Origin: Linyphia triangularis
Lineage: Eukaryota; Arthropoda; Arachnida; Araneae; Linyphiidae
Assembly: GCA_963978545.1 (NCBI GenBank)
Contig: OZ021731.1
Span: 27,108,093-27,172,092 of the forward strand
Direction of reading: 5' to 3'
DNA length: 64,000 nucleotides
The position numbers and the translations under genes were made by a program. A model generated the notes under the pieces. The model did no database searches. It saw only the letters and a list, made by a program, of their open reading frames with translations, and was not told the origin of the DNA. This document shows, in pieces, positions 50,991 through 60,548 of this stretch; positions within the stretch are counted from its first letter, which is position 1; every line of letters starts with the position of its first letter.

Positions 50991-53047
50991 TGGAAGAAAA
51001 TTGCATTTTCTGCGGTGAAGGCGGAATGATAAACAACAACAGTGCCAATGTTACAAGAGGTTTGGAGAATTTAAGGAATATCAGTATAAGTAGAAAAGAT
51101 GGGATAGTGTAAAAAATTGAAAGCGTTACTCATGTACGAACGCATGTACAGTGCAGAAAAAATTATACCAGATATGGGAGTTACATTTCAGCAGCTCTAC
51201 CTGGAGGAGTAAATGCAACAAAACCCCTTCCCAGAAGTGATCTATATCCCTTCAACTTTAAAACATGCTGCCTTTTTTTGCGGGGATACAGTTGATAAAG
51301 GAGTTTATACAAATAACCCACATCGTTACCCAAACATTTTATAAGTGGAAAGTGTACCAAAAATTTCAAGTATTTGGAGTACGTGTGAAAAGAGGTGTGA
51401 AAATTGGCGTAAATTTGTTCTAAATCGCATTGACAGCTAATGTGATCTGATAGCGGTTGAAGCGCAATATCATAAAATCTGTGATGCACGATTTTCAATT
51501 GTTGGCTCAAGCGAGCCATCTGAAAGTGTGGTCTGAAGACCTGTTGGTGAGTCGAAGTTAGATGCTTTCAATAAATTATACAAATTTCTGGATGCCAACA
51601 ATGACTGCCAGTATCTGCTATCCAATTTTATGGAAATGCTCTCAAATTTTAATACTGAATGTGCCAAGTTATACAGTAAGAAGTGTTTGAGGGAGCTTTT
51701 AATAGCATGCTATGCAGTACCATTCTTATTTCAGTTAGCATGAATTGTTTCGGGACAGTTATTTCTTTTAGGTCTGCTGAATCGAAGATTTTGACAGAAA
51801 ATTGGTAAGCTGACCGAAAAAAAGACACCTTTGATGAAAAGAAAAGGATCATAGATGTGGCTTTTAGCAACCTTCAAGAAGAGATAAGATCTCAAGTTTA
51901 TGATTGCACGGCATTTCCTGGGAGGAAATATAAAAAAGGGGGGTGGGGGGAGTTGATGAGATGCTTATCCATCTGTTTTCTGGTATAATGAAACCAATAA
52001 AAGGTTTGCCTTGCAATAAGAAGGTGTTGAGTGTTGTTCACATTAGCATTTCTTCAGTGCGTCCACGATCATTTGTGTTAGCTGTGCAGGTTGGAATTAA
52101 AGTGCTTCTTGGCGTTTCCGATTAAGACATCTAATTAACCTTCTGCACAATTTTGGCTGGTCTGTTTCCTACAGTGAGATTTGTAAGTATGAAAATTCCG
52201 TAACAGTGAACACTTCAAAAGAAGTTCAGGATAATGGATTTGTGCAATATGTCTTTGATAATGCAATCACACACTCGAAGTGTGGATGGACATGGGACTT
52301 TCCACGTGATGGGAGGAGTACAGTGTGTGACGCCTTCTTCAGCTGTTCAGACGAATTCACGTATTCCACGACCAAAGAATCTACCAACATCAACTGTTGT
52401 TAGAAACTTTAGATTCATCCCGATCATTACTTACGACCGGCTTAAGGACCATGGATCAAAGCACCTAATTTTGGAAGACGTACTTTCCCTGAAATTGAGG
52501 CCCGTGGATGATGAAATCGGAGACAAATACCACTGGATTTGGATGGTAGGTTCCAAGTAAGCTGAAGAACATATACAGGATGGAGTGGTTTGATGGAGAT
52601 TGCCGCAGGAAAAAAAAATGCTACGAAAAGTCAGCAGTGGTATCCTTGCCCTTCGTCAATCTTAAACCTTCTAACCCCACCTCAATTTACACCTGCCTTC
52701 GTTTTACGGATGAAGAATGTAGGAAGCAACAACTAAAGTGTATTGTAACATTTGATCAGCCGCTTTTTATTGAAGCTATAGATTTAATCTCTCTGGCTGA
52801 TGAAACTAATGAGCTATCCAAGACAATTGTAAGACTAGGTGGATTTCATCTGCTTATCAGTTACATGGGGGAAGTGGGCAAAATAATAACTGACAGTGGT
52901 ATTGAAGAAATAAGGGGTGATGTATTTGCTGAGAATGCCATCGTCCACATGGTTAATGGACTTGCTTATTCAAGAGCTTTACAAGCTCATTCGCTTTCTC
53001 AGGCAGCTATAACTCATCTGATTGTTTTTTGCCATAGTGGTACGTAA
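50991..53047 (+). pseudogene. Decayed copy of a multicopy uncharacterised invertebrate gene
   Basis: ATG 50991 starts MEENCIFCGEGG, a CxxC-type N-terminus. Pieces in several frames follow: VRTHVQCRKNYTRY, DLIAVEAQYHK, FYKFLDANND-like and FNTECAKLYSKKC. A long open part at 52580-53047 includes VVSLPFVNLKPSNPTSIYTC, IVTFDQPLFIEAIDL, IVRLGGFHLLISYMGEVGKI and NAIVHMVNGLAYSRAL. I recall this last region from a large family of uncharacterised, repeated proteins in many invertebrates, probably spread by mobile elements; its function is unknown to me. Stops and frameshifts upstream make this copy non-functional. It ends about 20 bp before the first tRNA copy. Confidence 0.7.
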
Positions 53048-53065
53048 TTTCACGTTCATATGTGC

Positions 53066-53138
53066 GTCCGCGTGGCCTAACGAATAAGGCATCTGACTTC
53101 GAAACAGAAGATTGCAGAATCCAATCCTGTCGCGGACG
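53066..53138 (+). pseudogene. tRNA-Arg(TCG), degraded
   Basis: G19 lost (ACGAATA), anticodon-stem T39A, and T loop ATCCAAT instead of TTCGAAT, which destroys the B box. Confidence 0.85.
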
Positions 53139-53288
53139 AATGGGCAGTACTTTTAATCTCTGTATATGTGCAATACAAAAACGAAAAAGTTCATTTGATA
53201 TGAAATTTTTTAAAAAGTTTACATATTACTGCATTGTAAAATCTATTGTCTTTTGCTATAATGTTTGTCAATTCACCATCATAAGTGT

Positions 53289-53361
53289 GTCCACTTGGCC
53301 TAACATATAAGCCGTCTGTCTTCGAGTCAGAAGATTGCAGGTTCGAATCCTGTCGTGGACG
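53289..53361 (+). pseudogene. tRNA-Arg(TCG), degraded D arm
   Basis: The D loop lost GG (ACATATAAGCC); pair 5-68 changed G-C to A-T on both sides; the last anticodon-stem pair is broken. Confidence 0.8.
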
Positions 53362-53524
53362 AAAGGGCAGTTCTTATAATTTTTTATATGCTCCACAAGT
53401 GTGGAAATTCAAAGGAGTTCATTTCTATATTATATATTTTTAAATAAGTTAACACGTGACTTCATTGCAAAAACTATTTATTGTCCCTGGCACGTGCTCA
53501 TGATTATTACATCTTCATTCGTGT

Positions 53525-53566
53525 GTCCTCGTGGCCTAAAGGAAAAGGCATCACACTTCGAATCAG
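53525..53566 (+). pseudogene. Half tRNA-Arg, 5' half only
   Basis: Similarity stops after the anticodon region (CACACTTCGAATCAG, then spacer CGTTGTTAAAGC). Confidence 0.9.
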
Positions 53567-53623
53567 CGTTGTTAAAGCTAATGTTTTTGCCATAGTGGTA
53601 TGTAATTTCACAATTCTATGTGT

Positions 53624-53696
53624 GTCCGCGTGGCCTAACGGATAAGGCGTCTGACTTCGAATTAGAAGATTGCAGGTTCGATTCCTGTCGCGGATG
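53624..53696 (+). tRNA. tRNA-Arg-TCG: tRNA-Arg(TCG)
   Basis: Cloverleaf kept; G30-T40 and G1-T72 wobbles; T loop TTCGATT. Confidence 0.7.
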
Positions 53697-53862
53697 AATG
53701 GGCAGTTCTTATAATTTTTTATATGCTCCAAATGTGTAAAAGAAATTCAAAGGAGTTCATTTCTATATTATATATATTTAAATAAGTTAACACGTGACTT
53801 CATTGCAAAAGCTATTTATTGTCTCTAGCATTAGTGCATGATTATTACATCTCCATTCGTGT

Positions 53863-53935
53863 GTCAACGTGGCCTAACGGATAAGGCGTCTGACTTCGAA
53901 TTAGAAGATTGCAGGTTCCAATTCTGTCGCGGACG
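53863..53935 (+). pseudogene. tRNA-Arg(TCG), degraded
   Basis: Acceptor GTCAACG no longer pairs at 4 and 5; T arm TTCCAATTCTGT breaks the B box. Confidence 0.8.
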
Positions 53936-54086
53936 AATGGGCAGTACTTTTAATCTCTGTATATGTGCAATACAAAAACGAAAAAGTTCATTTGATATGA
54001 TATCTTTTTTTAAAGTTTACATATTACTGCATTGTGAAATCTATTGTCTTTTGCCATAATGTTTGTCATTTCACCATCATAAGTGT

Positions 54087-54159
54087 GTCCGCGTGGCCTA
54101 ACGGATAAGGCGTCTGACTTACAATCAGAAGATTGCAGGTTCGAATCCTGTCGCGGACG
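54087..54159 (+). tRNA. tRNA with Arg body and TAC (Val) anticodon
   Basis: Identical to the array consensus except the anticodon loop, CTTACAA instead of CTTCGAA, so the anticodon is TAC and reads GTA (Val) codons. All stems, A box and B box are intact. C35 and G36, used by ArgRS, are replaced by A35 and C36, which ValRS uses; the discriminator remains G. The charging identity is therefore open. Confidence 0.9.
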
Positions 54160-54325
54160 AACGGGCAGTTCTTCTAATTTATTATATTCTCCACAAATTT
54201 AAAGAGAATTCAAAGGAGTTCATTTCTACATTATATATTTTTAAATAAGTTAACACGTGACTTAACTGCAAAAACTATTTATTGTCTCTGGCATGTGTTC
54301 ATGATTATTACATCTTCATTCGTGT

Positions 54326-54398
54326 GTCCATGTGGCCTAACGGATAAGGCGTCTGACTTCGAATCAGAAGATTGCAGTTTCGAATCCTGTCGCGGACG
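54326..54398 (+). tRNA. tRNA-Arg-TCG: tRNA-Arg(TCG), weakened
   Basis: Acceptor GTCCATG gives an A5-C68 mismatch and T6-G67 wobble; T stem ends in T53 instead of G. Confidence 0.6.
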
Positions 54399-54550
54399 AA
54401 TGTTCAGTTCTTATAATCTCTGTATAAGTGCGATACAGATACGAATAAATTCATTTAATATTATATATATTTTTTTAAGTTTACATAAAACTACATTGTT
54501 AAAGCTACTGTCTTTTACCATAATGTTTGTCATTTCATCTTCATTCGTGT

Positions 54551-54590
54551 GTCCGCGTGGCCTAACGGATAAGGCATCTGACTTCGAATA
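54551..54590 (+). pseudogene. Half tRNA-Arg, 5' half only
   Basis: Stops at CTGACTTCGAATA, then ACCGTTGTAAAAGC. Confidence 0.9.
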
Positions 54591-54647
54591 ACCGTTGTAA
54601 AAGCTATTGATATTTGCATTGGTACGTAATTTCACGATTCGATGTGT

Positions 54648-54720
54648 GTCCGTGTGGCCTAACGGATAAGGCGTCTGACTTCGAATCAGAAGATTGCAGG
54701 TTCGAATCCTGTCGCGGACG
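54648..54720 (+). tRNA. tRNA-Arg-TCG: tRNA-Arg(TCG)
   Basis: Consensus except C6T (wobble with G67). Confidence 0.9.
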
Positions 54721-54885
54721 AATGGCCAGTTCTTATACTTTTTATATTCTCCACAAGTGTAATGGAAATTCAAAGGAGTTCATTTCTATATTATAAATTT
54801 ATAAATAAGTTAACACTTGACTTCATTGCAAAAACTTTTTATTGTCTCTGGCATGTGTTCATGATTATTACATCTTCATTCGTGT

Positions 54886-54927
54886 GTCCGCGTGGCCAAA
54901 AGGATAAGGCGTCTCACTTCGATTCAG
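54886..54927 (+). pseudogene. Half tRNA-Arg, 5' half only
   Basis: GGCCAAAAGGATAAGGC, then TCTCACTTCGATTCAG joined to spacer. Confidence 0.9.
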
Positions 54928-54985
54928 CGTAGTAAAATCTACTGTTTTTTGCCATAGTGGTATATACTTTCACGAAACTATGAGT

Positions 54986-55058
54986 GTCCGCGTGGCCTAA
55001 CGGATAAGGCGTCTGACTTCGAATCAGAAGATTGCAGGTTCGAATCCTTTCGCGGACG
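54986..55058 (+). tRNA. tRNA-Arg-TCG: tRNA-Arg(TCG)
   Basis: Consensus except one T-stem mismatch (CCTTT for CCTGT). Confidence 0.75.
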
Positions 55059-55209
55059 AATGGGCCTTTATTTTAATCTCTGTATATGTGCGATACAGAT
55101 ACGAAAAAGTTCATTTGATATTATATATTTTTTTTAAGTTTACATAAAACTGCATGGTAAAAGCTACTGTCTTTTACCATAACGTTTGTCATTTCATCTT
55201 TATTCGTGT

Positions 55210-55282
55210 GTCCGCGTGGCCTAACGGATAAGGCATCTGACTTCGAATCAGAAGATTGCAGGATCGAATCCTTTCGCGGACG
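55210..55282 (+). pseudogene. tRNA-Arg(TCG), damaged T arm
   Basis: T54 is A (GGATCGAATCC) and the T stem reads CCTTT; B box impaired. Confidence 0.7.
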
Positions 55283-55432
55283 AATGGGTCTTTGTTTTAA
55301 TCTCTGTATATGTGCAATACAAAAACGAAAAAGTTCATTTGATATGAAATTTTTTAAAAAGTTTACATATTACTGCATTGTAAAATCTATTGTCTTTTGC
55401 TATAATGTTTGTCAATTCACCATCATAAGTGT

Positions 55433-55505
55433 GTCCACGTGGCCTAACATATAAGCCGTCTGTCTTCGAGTCAGAAGATTGCAGGTTCGAATCCTGTCGT
55501 GGACG
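55433..55505 (+). pseudogene. tRNA-Arg(TCG), degraded D arm
   Basis: Duplicate of 53289-53361; acceptor GTCCACG/CGTGGAC is fully paired through an A5-T68 pair. Confidence 0.8.
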
Positions 55506-55668
55506 AAAGGGCAGTTCTTATAATTTTTTATATGCTCCACAAGTGTGGAAATTCAAAGGAGTTCATTTCTATATTATATATTTTTAAATAAGTTAACACG
55601 TGACTTCATTGCAAAAACTATTTATTGTCCCTGGCACATGCTCATGATTATTACATCTTCATTCGTGT

Positions 55669-55710
55669 GTCCTCGTGGCCTAAAGGAAAAGGCATCACAC
55701 TTCGAATCAG
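55669..55710 (+). pseudogene. Half tRNA-Arg, 5' half only
   Basis: Duplicate of 53525-53566. Confidence 0.9.
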
Positions 55711-55767
55711 CGTTGTTAAAGCTAATGTTTTTGCCATAGTGGTATGTAATTTCACAATTCTATGTGT

Positions 55768-55840
55768 GTCCGCGTGGCCTAACGGATAAGGCGTCTGACT
55801 TCGAATTAGAAGATTGCAGGTTCGATTCCTGTCGCGGATG
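55768..55840 (+). tRNA. tRNA-Arg-TCG: tRNA-Arg(TCG)
   Basis: Duplicate of 53624-53696. Confidence 0.7.
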
Positions 55841-56006
55841 AATGGGCAGTTCTTATAATTTTTTATATGCTCCAAATGTGTAAAAGAAATTCAAAGGAGT
55901 TCATTTCTATATTATATATATTTAAATAAGTTAACACGTGACTTCATTGCAAAAGCTATTTATTGTCTCTAGCATTAGTGCATGATTATTACATCTCCAT
56001 TCGTGT

Positions 56007-56079
56007 GTCAACGTGGCCTAACGGATAAGGCGTCTGACTTCGAATTAGAAGATTGCAGGTTCCAATTCTGTCGCGGACG
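56007..56079 (+). pseudogene. tRNA-Arg(TCG), degraded
   Basis: Duplicate of 53863-53935. Confidence 0.8.
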
Positions 56080-56230
56080 AATGGGCAGTACTTTTAATCT
56101 CTGTATATGTGCAATACAAAAACGAAAAAGTTCATTTGATATGATATCTTTTTTTAAAGTTTACATATTACTGCATTGTGAAATCTATTGTCTTTTGCCA
56201 TAATGTTTGTCATTTCACCATCATAAGTGT

Positions 56231-56270
56231 GTCCGCGTGGCCTAACGGATAAGGCGTCTGACTTCGAATA
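56231..56270 (+). pseudogene. Half tRNA-Arg, 5' half only
   Basis: Occupies the place of the TAC tRNA in the other duplicate; stops at CTTCGAATA, then ACCGTTGT. Confidence 0.9.
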
Positions 56271-56330
56271 ACCGTTGTAAAAGCTATTGTTTTTTGCCAT
56301 ATTGGTACGTAATTTCACGATTCGAGGTGT

Positions 56331-56403
56331 GTCCGCGTGGCCTAACGGATAAGGCGTCTGACTTCGAATCAGAAGATTGCAGGTTCGAATCCTGTCGCGG
56401 ACG
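56331..56403 (+). tRNA. tRNA-Arg-TCG: tRNA-Arg(TCG), consensus
   Basis: Exact array consensus. Confidence 0.97.
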
Positions 56404-56554
56404 AATGGGCCTTTATTTTAATCTCTGTATATGTGCGATACAGATACGAAAAAGTTCATTTGATATTATATATATTTTTTAAGTTTACATAAAACTGCAT
56501 GGTAAAAGCTACTGTCTTTTACCATAACGTTTGTCATTTCCTCTTCATTCGTGT

Positions 56555-56627
56555 GTCCGCGGGGCCTAACGGTTAAGGCATCTGACTTCGAATCAGAAGA
56601 TTGCAGGTTCGAATCCTGTCGCGGACG
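56555..56627 (+). tRNA. tRNA-Arg-TCG: tRNA-Arg(TCG), G8/T20 subtype
   Basis: T8G, A20T and G26A; stems intact. The A box starts GGGC rather than TGGC. Confidence 0.75.
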
Positions 56628-56778
56628 AATGGGCCTTTATTTTAATCTCTGTATATGTGCGATACAGATACGAAAAAGTTCATTTGATATTATATATTTT
56701 TTTTAAGTTTACATAAAACTGCATGGTAAAAGCTACTGTCTTTTACCATAACGTTTGTCATTTCATCTTTATTCGTGT

Positions 56779-56818
56779 GTCCGCGTGGCCTTACGGATAA
56801 GGCATCTGACTTCGAATA
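56779..56818 (+). pseudogene. Half tRNA-Arg, 5' half only
   Basis: Stops at CTTCGAATA, then ACCGTTGT; GGCCTTACGG in the D arm. Confidence 0.9.
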
Positions 56819-56878
56819 ACCGTTGTAAAAGCTATTGTTTTTTGCAATATTGGTACGTAATTTCACGATTCGAGGTGT

Positions 56879-56951
56879 GTCCGCGTGGCCTAACGGATAA
56901 GGCGTCTGACTTCGAATCAGAAGATTGCAGGTTCGAATCCTGTCGCGGACG
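56879..56951 (+). tRNA. tRNA-Arg-TCG: tRNA-Arg(TCG), consensus
   Basis: Exact array consensus. Confidence 0.97.
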
Positions 56952-57102
56952 AATGGGCCTTTATTTTAATCTCTGTATATGTGCGATACAGATACGAAAA
57001 AGTTCATTTGATATTATATATTTTTTTTAAGTTTACATAAAACTGCATGGTAAAAGCTAATGTCTTTTACCATAACGTTTGTCATTTCCTCTTCATTCGT
57101 GT

Positions 57103-57175
57103 GTCCGCGGGGCCTAACGGTTAAGGCATCTGACTTCGAATCAGAAGATTGCAGGTTCGAATCCTGTCGCGGACG
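57103..57175 (+). tRNA. tRNA-Arg-TCG: tRNA-Arg(TCG), G8/T20 subtype
   Basis: Identical to 56555-56627. Confidence 0.75.
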
Positions 57176-57326
57176 AATGGGCCTTTATTTTAATCTCTGT
57201 ATATGTGCGATACAGATACGAAAAAGTTCATTTGATATTATATATTTTTTTTAAGTTTACATAAAACTGCATGGTAAAAGCTACTGTCTTTTACCATAAC
57301 GTTTGTCATTTCCTCTTCATTCGTGT

Positions 57327-57399
57327 GTCCGCGGGGCCTAACGGTTAAGGCATCTGACTTCGAATCAGAAGACTGCAGGTTCGAATCCTGTCGCGGACG
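57327..57399 (+). tRNA. tRNA-Arg-TCG: tRNA-Arg(TCG), G8/T20 subtype
   Basis: As 56555-56627 plus a T-to-C change in the variable loop. Confidence 0.75.
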
Positions 57400-57552
57400 A
57401 ATGGGCAGTTCTTATAATCTCTGTATAAGTGCAATACAGGTACGAAAAAGTTCATTTGGTATTATATATCTTTTTTTTAAGTTTACATAAATCTACTTTG
57501 TAAAAGCTACTATCTTTTACCATAATGTTTGTCATTTCATCTTCATTCGTGT

Positions 57553-57625
57553 GTCCGCGTGGCATAACGGATAAGGCGTCTGAATTCGATTCAGAAGATT
57601 GCAGGTTCGAATCCTGTCGCGGACG
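57553..57625 (+). tRNA. tRNA-Arg-TCG: tRNA-Arg(TCG), A12 with altered loop
   Basis: C12A breaks one D-stem pair; anticodon loop ATTCGAT (A32, T38) still carries TCG. Confidence 0.7.
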
Positions 57626-57790
57626 AATGGCCAGTTCTTATAATTTTTATATTCTCCACAAGTGTAATAGAAATTCAAAGGAGTTCATTTCTATATTATA
57701 TATTTTTCAATAAGTTAAAACTTGACTTCATTGCAAAAACTCTTTATTTTCTCTGGCATGTGTTCATGATTATTACATCTTCATTCGTGT

Positions 57791-57831
57791 GTCCGCGTGG
57801 CCAAAAGGATAAGGCGTCTCACTTCGATTCA
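57791..57831 (+). pseudogene. Half tRNA-Arg, 5' half only
   Basis: Ends ACTTCGATTCA, then spacer. Confidence 0.9.
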
Positions 57832-57890
57832 TCGTTTTAAAAGCTACTGTTTTTTGCCATAGTGGTATGTAATTTCACGAATCTGGGAGT

Positions 57891-57963
57891 GTCCGCGTGG
57901 CCTAACGGATAAGGCGTCTGACTTCGAATCAGAAGATTGCAGGTTCGAATCCTGTCGCGGACG
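57891..57963 (+). tRNA. tRNA-Arg-TCG: tRNA-Arg(TCG), consensus
   Basis: Exact array consensus. Confidence 0.97.
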
Positions 57964-58119
57964 AATGGGCCGTTCTTTTAATCTCTGTATATGTGCGATA
58001 CAGATACGAAAAAGTTCATTTTATATTATATATATATTTTTTTAAAGTTTACAAAAAAACTGCATTGTAAAAGCTGCTGTCTTTTGCCATAAAGTTTGTC
58101 ATTTCACCAGCATATGTGT

Positions 58120-58192
58120 GTCCGCGTGGCCTAACGGATAAGGCGTCTGACTTCGAATCAGAAGATTGCAGGTTCGAATCCTGTCGCGGACG
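58120..58192 (+). tRNA. tRNA-Arg-TCG: tRNA-Arg(TCG), consensus
   Basis: Exact array consensus; followed within about 20 nt by a T6 run. Confidence 0.97.
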
Positions 58193-58358
58193 AATGGGCT
58201 ATTCTTATAATTTTTTATATTGTCCACAAGTGTAATGGAAATTCAAAGGAGTTCATTTCTATATTATATATTTTTAAATAAGTTAACACTTGACTTCATT
58301 GCAAAAACTTTTTATTGTCTCTGGCATGTGTTCATGATTATTACATCTTCATTCGTGT

Positions 58359-58400
58359 GTCCGCGTGGCCTAAAGGATAAGGCGTCTCACTTCGATTCAG
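58359..58400 (+). pseudogene. Half tRNA-Arg, 5' half only
   Basis: Ends ACTTCGATTCAG, then CGTAGTAAAAGC. Confidence 0.9.
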
Positions 58401-58458
58401 CGTAGTAAAAGCTACTGTTTTTTGCCATAGTGGTATGTAATTTCACGAATCTGTGAGT

Positions 58459-58531
58459 GTGCGCGTGGCCTATCGGATAAGGCGTCTGACTTCGAATCAG
58501 AAGATTGCAGGTTCGAATCCTGTCGCGGACG
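58459..58531 (+). tRNA. tRNA-Arg-TCG: tRNA-Arg(TCG), weakened
   Basis: C3G breaks an acceptor pair; A15T in the D loop. Confidence 0.65.
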
Positions 58532-58683
58532 AATGGGTCGTTCTTTTAATATCTGTATATGGTAAGATACAGATATGAAAAAGTTCATTTGATATTATAT
58601 TTTTTTATAAAGTTTACATAAAACTGCATTGTAAAAGCTACTGTCTTTTACCATAATGTTTGTCATTTCATCTACATTCGTGT

Positions 58684-58756
58684 GTCCGCGTGGCCTAACG
58701 GATAAGGCATCTGACTTCGAATCAGAGGATTGCAGGATCGAATCCTGTCGCGGATG
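58684..58756 (+). pseudogene. tRNA-Arg(TCG), damaged T arm
   Basis: G26A, A44G, T54A (B box hit) and C72T. Confidence 0.65.
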
Positions 58757-58907
58757 AATGGGCCTTTATTTTAATCTCTGTATATGTGCGATACAGATAC
58801 GAAAAAGTTCATTTGATATTATATTTTTTTATAAAGTTTAAATAAAACTGCATTGTAAAATCTACTGTCTTTTACCATAATGTTTGTCATTTCATCTACA
58901 ATCGTGT

Positions 58908-58980
58908 GTCCGCGTGGCCTAACGGATAAGGCGTCTGACTTCGAATCAGAAGATTGCAGGTTCGAATCCTGTCGCGGACG
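58908..58980 (+). tRNA. tRNA-Arg-TCG: tRNA-Arg(TCG), consensus
   Basis: Exact array consensus. Confidence 0.97.
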
Positions 58981-59131
58981 AATGGGTCCTTCTTTTAATA
59001 TCTGTATATGTGCGATACAGATATGAAAAAGTTCATTTGATATTATATTTTTTTATAAAGTTTACATAAAACTGCATTGTAAAAGCTACTGTCTTTTACC
59101 ATAATGTTTGTCATTTCATCTACAATCGTGT

Positions 59132-59204
59132 GTCCGCGTGGCCTAACGGATACGGCACCTGACTACGAATCAGAGGATTGCAGGTTCGAATCCTGTCGCG
59201 GACG
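59132..59204 (+). tRNA. tRNA-Arg-ACG: tRNA-Arg, ACG anticodon, weakened
   Basis: T34A changes the anticodon TCG to ACG. A22C and T27C each break a stem pair, and A44G is present; probably weak or inactive. Confidence 0.6.
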
Positions 59205-59356
59205 AATGGGCAGTTTTTATAATCTCTGTATAATTGCGATACAGATACGGAAAAGTTCATTTGATATTATATATTTTTTTTTAAGTTTACATAAAACTGC
59301 ATTGTAAAAGCTCCTGTCTTTTACCATAATGTTTGTCATTTCTTCTTTATTCGTGT

Positions 59357-59396
59357 GTCCGCGTGGCCTTACGGATAAGGCATCTGACTTCGAATA
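59357..59396 (+). pseudogene. Half tRNA-Arg, 5' half only
   Basis: Stops at CTTCGAATA, then ACCGTTGT. Confidence 0.9.
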
Positions 59397-59456
59397 ACCG
59401 TTGTAAAAGCTATTGTTTTTTGCCATATTGGTACGTAATTTCACGATTCGAGGTGT

Positions 59457-59529
59457 GTCCGCGTGGCCTAACGGATAAGGCCTCTGACTACGAATCAGAA
59501 GATTGCAGGTTCGAATCCTGTCGCGGACG
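59457..59529 (+). tRNA. tRNA-Arg-ACG: tRNA-Arg(ACG)
   Basis: Consensus except G26C and T34A. ACG (inosine after editing) would read CGT, CGC and CGA; all stems are intact. Confidence 0.85.
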
Positions 59530-59681
59530 AATGGGCCTTTATTTTAATCTCTGTATATGTGCGATACAGATACGAAAAAGTTCATTTGATATTATATTTT
59601 TTTTTTTAAGTTTACATAAAACTGCATGGTAAAAGCTACTGTCTTTTACCATAACGTTTGTCATTTCCTCTTCATTCGTGT

Positions 59682-59754
59682 GTCCGCGGGGCCTAACGGT
59701 TAAGGCATCTGACTTCGAATCAGAAGATTGCAGGTTCGAATCCTGTCGCGGACG
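59682..59754 (+). tRNA. tRNA-Arg-TCG: tRNA-Arg(TCG), G8/T20 subtype
   Basis: Identical to 56555-56627. Confidence 0.75.
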
Positions 59755-59907
59755 AATGGGCAGTTCTTATAATCTCTGTATAAGTGCAATACAGGTACGA
59801 AAAAGTTCATTTGGTATTATATATCTTTTTTTTAAGTTTACATAAATCTACTTTGTAAAAGCTACTCTCTTTTACGGTAATGTTTGTCATTTCATCTTCA
59901 TTCGTGT

Positions 59908-59980
59908 GTCCGCGTGGCATAACGGATAAGGCGTCTGAATTCGATTCAGAAGATTGCAGGTTCGAATCCTGTCGCGGACG
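59908..59980 (+). tRNA. tRNA-Arg-TCG: tRNA-Arg(TCG), A12 with altered loop
   Basis: Identical to 57553-57625. Confidence 0.7.
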
Positions 59981-60136
59981 AATGGCCAGTTCTTTTAATC
60001 TCTGTATATGTGCGATACAGATACGAAAAAGTTCATTTTATATTATATATATATTTTTTTAAAGTTTACAAAAAAACTGCATTGTGAAAGCTGCTGTCTT
60101 TTGCCATAAAGTTTGTCATTTCACCAGCATATGTGT

Positions 60137-60209
60137 GTCCGCGTGGCCTAACGGATAAGGCGTCTTACTTCGAATCAGAAGATTGCAGGTTCGAATCCTG
60201 TCGCGGACG
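60137..60209 (+). tRNA. tRNA-Arg-TCG: tRNA-Arg(TCG)
   Basis: Consensus except G30T, one broken anticodon-stem pair. Confidence 0.75.
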
Positions 60210-60375
60210 AATGGGCTGTTCTTATAATTTTTTATATTGTCCACAAGTGTAATGGAAATTCAAAGGAGTTCATTTCTATATTATATATTTTTAAATAAGT
60301 TAACACTTGACTTCATTGCAAAAACTTTTTATTGTCTCTGGCATGTGTTCATGATTATTACATCTTCATTCGTGT

Positions 60376-60417
60376 GTCCGCGTGGCCTAAAGGATAAGGC
60401 GTCTCACTTCGATTCAG
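60376..60417 (+). pseudogene. Half tRNA-Arg, 5' half only
   Basis: Identical to 58359-58400. Confidence 0.9.
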
Positions 60418-60475
60418 CGTAGTAAAAGCTACTGTTTTTTGCCATAGTGGTATGTAATTTCACGAATCTGTGAGT

Positions 60476-60548
60476 GTCCGCGTGGCCTAACGGATAAGGC
60501 GTCTGACTTCGAATCAGAAGATTGCAGGTTCGAATCCTGTCGCGGACG
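60476..60548 (+). tRNA. tRNA-Arg-TCG: tRNA-Arg(TCG), consensus
   Basis: Exact array consensus. Confidence 0.97.

Larger units (their letters stand above)
53153..54120 (+). repeat. Recent duplication inside the array, copy 1
   Basis: Matches 55297-56264 at a constant offset of 2144 bp with only a few differences (for example GTCCACTTGG versus GTCCACGTGG, GGCACGTGCTC versus GGCACATGCTC). Confidence 0.9.
55297..56264 (+). repeat. Recent duplication inside the array, copy 2
   Basis: Partner of 53153-54120. It ends inside a tRNA unit: copy 1 continues into the TAC-anticodon tRNA at 54087, copy 2 into a half unit at 56231. Confidence 0.9.

Noticed and set aside
51181..51870. Minus-strand frames of 65-112 aa
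   Set aside because: Shadows of the plus-strand decayed multicopy gene.
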